Shown piece by piece: positions 13,466 through 15,627 of a stretch of DNA of 15,627 nt. The translations under genes and the position numbers were made by a program. The first letter of the stretch is position 1. Each line of letters starts with the position of its first letter. A model generated the notes under the pieces. The model saw nothing but the letters and a program-made list of their open reading frames with translations, ran no database searches and was not told where the DNA came from. Source of the stretch: JBBSQE01 sp038258095 (GTDB taxonomy: Bacteria > Actinomycetota > Thermoleophilia > Solirubrobacterales > 70-9); contig JBBSQE010000057.1 of NCBI GenBank assembly GCA_038258095.1, positions 1-15,627 on the forward strand, given 5' to 3'.

Positions 13466-13533
13466 GAGGAACGGCTGGGCCGGCACCCGCGCCGCCAGGG
13501 GATCACCCGAAGAGCGCCAACCGGACCAACGGG

Positions 13534-13806
13534 TCAGGAGCCCGGGCCGCCGGACTCCGGCCCGATGCCGCTGCCGACGCTGCCGGGAGGGGCGCCGGTG
13601 GCCTGACCGGGAAGATCGTCATCCAGCGAGACCAGCTCCGGCGCCCGCGGCGGGCCCGTTCTCCTGGGCCGGATGTACCAGAGGGTCGCGAGCGTGATCA
13701 AGGCGAAGAGGATGCCCATGTTGCGGACGTCCCCCAGGAAAAAAAAGGCACTGACGATCCCGAAGGGGACCGGAATCAGGATGAATTCTCTGATGAAGCG
13801 GGCCAT
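13534..13806 (-). CDS. Small two-helix membrane protein coupled to the ABC transporter operon
   Basis: This 90-residue protein has two hydrophobic segments at about residues 8-24 (ILIPVPFGIVSAFFFLG) and 29-45 (NMGILFALITLATLWYI). A positively charged RPRRTG stop follows, then a hydrophilic tail rich in Gly, Pro and Ser. By the positive-inside rule the tail is probably cytoplasmic. Its ATG overlaps the ATPase stop by one base (TGATG), so translation is very likely coupled to the transporter. I do not recognise the family, and such a gene is not a standard part of polar amino-acid transporters. A regulatory or assembly role is possible but inferred only from position. Confidence 0.7.
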   Translation of the reverse strand: MARFIREFILIPVPFGIVSAFFFLGDVRNMGILFALITLATLWYIRPRRTGPPRAPELVSLDDDLPGQATGAPPGSVGSGIGPESGGPGS

Positions 13807-14555
13807 CAGCGATCCAGAACCAGGCCGAGGAACTTCTGTGTGCGCTCCTGCTGAGGGTTTCCGAGAACCTCGGCCGGAGGACCCTGCTCGACGATCTTGC
13901 CGCCGTCCATGAAGATGACCCGACTGCCGACCTCGCGCGCGAATTTCATCTCGTGGGTCACGCAGATCATCGTCATTCCCTCACTCGCCAGCTCCTTGAG
14001 AACGTTGAGGACACCCTGGATGAGCTCGGGGTCAAGGGCGCTGGTGACCTCGTCGAAGAGCATCACCGTCGGGTCCATCGCGAGGGCGCGGGCAATCGCA
14101 ACCCGCTGTTGCTGCCCGCCCGACAGACGGTCGGGGAACTCGTCGACCTTGGAGCTCAGCCCCACGCGGGCGAGCAACTCGAGACCTCGCTCCCGGCAAA
14201 CGTCGGCGGAGCGGCCGAGGACCATCTCGGGCCCCAGGGTCACGTTCTCGAGCGCGCTCTTGTTCGGGAACAGGTTGAAGCTCTGGAAGACCATGCCGAC
14301 CCGCTGGCGGACGAAGTCAAGGTCGCCCTTGGAGACCGTGATCTCCTTGTCCTCGAGGATCACCGTGCCCTCGCTCGGCGGCTCGAGCAGGTTGATGCAG
14401 CGCAGCAGCGTGCTCTTTCCCGAACCGCTCGGCCCGATCACGCAGACGACCTCGCCCTTGCTGACGTCCATATCGATGCCGTCGAGCACCAGGAGGTCGC
14501 CGAAGTTCTTCCTGATCCCGCGGAGGCCAAGGATCGGCTTCGTCCCGGCGCTCAT
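13806..14555 (-). CDS. Polar amino-acid ABC transporter, ATP-binding protein (GlnQ/HisP type)
   Basis: This 249-residue ATPase drives uptake of a polar amino acid and sits on the cytoplasmic face of the permease. Motifs are Walker A GPSGSGKST (41-49), Q-loop VFQSFNLFP (Q91), signature LSGGQQQR (144-151), Walker B VMLFDE (164-169), D-loop SALDPE and switch His in VTHEM (H201). The length and the absence of an extra C-terminal domain match the HisP/GlnQ class. The start ATG 14555 overlaps the permease stop (ATGA at 14552-14555), and the end overlaps the next small gene (TGATG). Within this class the amino acid cannot be told from the ATPase alone. Confidence 0.95.
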   Translation of the reverse strand: MSAGTKPILGLRGIRKNFGDLLVLDGIDMDVSKGEVVCVIGPSGSGKSTLLRCINLLEPPSEGTVILEDKEITVSKGDLDFVRQRVGMVFQSFNLFPNKSALENVTLGPEMVLGRSADVCRERGLELLARVGLSSKVDEFPDRLSGGQQQRVAIARALAMDPTVMLFDEVTSALDPELIQGVLNVLKELASEGMTMICVTHEMKFAREVGSRVIFMDGGKIVEQGPPAEVLGNPQQERTQKFLGLVLDR

Positions 14556-15292
14556 GGCACGGCCCTCTGCACCTTGAGCTGCTGGCCGGCGATCATCTTG
14601 TCGAGCATGCGGGCGAGGGGGATCGTCAGCAGCAGATAGAGGATCGCCGCGAACATCAGGGCGGAGCTGTTGAAGGTTGTGGCCTGGACGTCGGACGAGA
14701 CCTGGACGACCTCGTTGAGACTGATGACGCTGACCAGCGCGGTGTCCTTCATCAGCGCGATGAAATCGTTGAGGAGTGGAGGCGTCACCTTCGAGATCGC
14801 CTGCGGGACGACCACATGGCGCATCGCCTGGTTGTGGCTCATGCCGAGCGAGCGCGCCGCCTCGGTCTGTCCACGCGGGACGGCCTCGAGGCCGGCCCGG
14901 TAGACCTCGGCCATGTAGGCGCCGTAGGTGATGACGAGGGCGTAGACGCCGATCCAGAAGTTCGAGGTCTTGCCGAACCACTCCGGCTGGCCGATGAAGT
15001 CGGGAATAGTGCCCTGGTTAGCAAGCGTCCCGAGGCTCGTGTAGAGGATCAGGAGGACGAGCAGCAGCGGGACCCCGCGGAAGATGTCGATGTAGGAGAT
15101 CGCCAGCGCTCGGACCGGTGCGCCGATGCGCCCGGGAGTCTGCCTCAAGAGGGAGAGGATCAGGCCCCAGATGAGTGAGGCGGCGCCGGCGATCAGTGAG
15201 AGCTGGACCGTCTCCGAGAACCCCCCCATGATCTGCGAGAAGTTGTCCTGGACGGTCGGAAAGTCGAAGTAGAGGTGACGGATTACGTCCAT
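14552..15292 (-). CDS. Polar amino-acid ABC transporter, permease (HisM/GlnP type)
   Basis: This 246-residue inner-membrane protein forms the transport channel. Hydrophobic segments lie around residues 27-50, 64-92, 112-130 and 215-235, with shorter ones between, consistent with the five-helix His/Glu/Gln/Arg permease family. The EAA loop that contacts the ATPase is clear: YMAEVYRAGLEAVPRGQTEA, then ARSLGMSHNQAMRHVVVPQA (about 127-166). FRGVPLLLVLL is also typical. ATG 15292 is preceded by a purine-rich AGAGAGAGA stretch that can act as the ribosome site. Upstream, a strong hairpin separates it from the binding-protein gene, and downstream it overlaps the ATPase gene by 4 bases. Only one permease is present, so it probably works as a homodimer. 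Confidence 0.95.
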   Translation of the reverse strand: MDVIRHLYFDFPTVQDNFSQIMGGFSETVQLSLIAGAASLIWGLILSLLRQTPGRIGAPVRALAISYIDIFRGVPLLLVLLILYTSLGTLANQGTIPDFIGQPEWFGKTSNFWIGVYALVITYGAYMAEVYRAGLEAVPRGQTEAARSLGMSHNQAMRHVVVPQAISKVTPPLLNDFIALMKDTALVSVISLNEVVQVSSDVQATTFNSSALMFAAILYLLLTIPLARMLDKMIAGQQLKVQRAVP

Positions 15293-15337
15293 GAATCTCT
15301 CTCTATCGCTGCGATTCTAGTTTGAGACGGAGACCGT

Positions 15338-15366
15338 GAGGGAGGGCGCACGCGGCGCCCTCCCTC
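15338..15366 (-). promoter_or_regulatory. Intercistronic hairpin between binding-protein and permease genes
   Basis: A perfect 12-bp stem has arms gagggagggcgc (15338-15349) and gcgccctccctc (15355-15366) around a 5-base loop. It starts 17 bases after the binding-protein stop and has no T-run on the minus strand. In many uptake operons such hairpins protect the upstream message and lower downstream expression, which would yield excess binding protein. Confidence 0.6.
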
Positions 15367-15382
15367 CGGCTTCCGGCACCTG

Positions 15383-15627
15383 TCAGCCGGGGTTCGTCGT
15401 AGTCCCGTCGACCACTGCCTTCGGCGCGTCGATGCCGAAGTACTTCTGGTAGATCTTGTCCAGCGAGCCGTCCGTCTTCATCTTGGCGAGCTGCTCGTTG
15501 ATCGCCGTCAACAGGGCGGCGTTGTTCTTCGGGACCGCGATGCCGTAGAGCTCACCCGTCGGGATCACGGCTGCGACCTCGATCGGGGCGTTCTTGTCGA
15601 CGGCATCCTGCGCCACCGGCTGGTCGA
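15383..15627 (-). CDS. Amino-acid ABC transporter substrate-binding protein, C-terminal part
   Basis: Only the last 81 residues are in the window; the gene continues beyond 15627. The segment shows the end of a family 3 solute-binding protein: DQPVAQDAVDKNAPIEVA, then GELYGIAVPKNNAALLTAIN and the closing helix LAKMKTDGSLDKIYQKYFGI. These match the usual pattern in which the late hinge strand is followed by YGIAVPKG...L..A.N..L..l..dG....I..KWFG. A short flexible tail (DAPKAVVDGTTTNPG) follows. The protein is expected to be extracytoplasmic and probably lipid-anchored, but the signal region lies outside the window. It delivers the amino acid to the permease encoded downstream. Confidence 0.9.
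   Translation of the reverse strand, partial: DQPVAQDAVDKNAPIEVAAVIPTGELYGIAVPKNNAALLTAINEQLAKMKTDGSLDKIYQKYFGIDAPKAVVDGTTTNPG

Overview
The window is a high-GC stretch (roughly 70% by eye) with dense genes, short gaps and overlapping starts and stops. Gene content and protein style suggest an Actinomycetota chromosome. The Thermoleophilia/Solirubrobacterales branch is my best guess, made from general resemblance and not from a marker gene. I see no tRNA, rRNA, CRISPR array, transposase or phage gene.

Layout. (1) 1-1754 (+): the 3' part of a long coiled-coil protein ending in a ComEA-like helix-hairpin-helix, followed by a small charged protein. (2) 1792-4283: a zinc-dependent histone-deacetylase-family amidohydrolase (-) and L-aspartate oxidase NadB (+), diverging from a very short shared promoter. 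(3) 4284-6212: an AT-richer leader, a small Cys/His-motif protein (+), a DUF559/AbiEi-like nuclease gene (-) broken by two compensating frameshifts, and a 311-base spacer with repeats and a partial copy of that gene's 5' end. (4) 6213-9745 (+): hyuA-hyuB, an ATP-dependent hydantoinase/oxoprolinase pair, closed by a hairpin. (5) 9866-11569 (+): a promoter, a DUF1802 gene and a DUF1152 gene joined by a 4-base overlap, closed by a large inverted repeat. (6) 11714-12508 (+): a peptidase-MA-like protein that has lost its HExxH motif and appears to start at ATC. (7) 12518-13451 (-): a JAMM/M67 metallopeptidase overlapping a zinc-ribbon + DUF2007 membrane protein. (8) 13534-15627 (-): a polar amino-acid ABC transporter operon (binding protein, permease, ATPase) with an extra small membrane protein coupled to its end.

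How the genes work together. Three units are metabolic or transport: NAD synthesis (nadB), hydrolysis of a cyclic amide (hyuAB) and amino-acid uptake (the ABC operon). The others are poorly characterised pairs whose start/stop overlaps suggest joint function: DUF1802-DUF1152, M67-DUF2007 and coiled-coil-HhH with its small partner.

A recurrent feature is a TANNNT -10 element placed 6-8 bases before the start codon, without a usable Shine-Dalgarno. It occurs at five of the eight starts that are not inside operons and suggests leaderless transcription. At the nadB/HDAC divide a single near-symmetric 7-mer could act as the -10 in both directions. No complete, clearly new multi-gene system is evident. 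The best leads are that shared promoter, the non-ATG leaderless start with its dead peptidase, the doubly frameshifted nuclease with its duplicated 5' end, and the DUF1802-DUF1152 pair.
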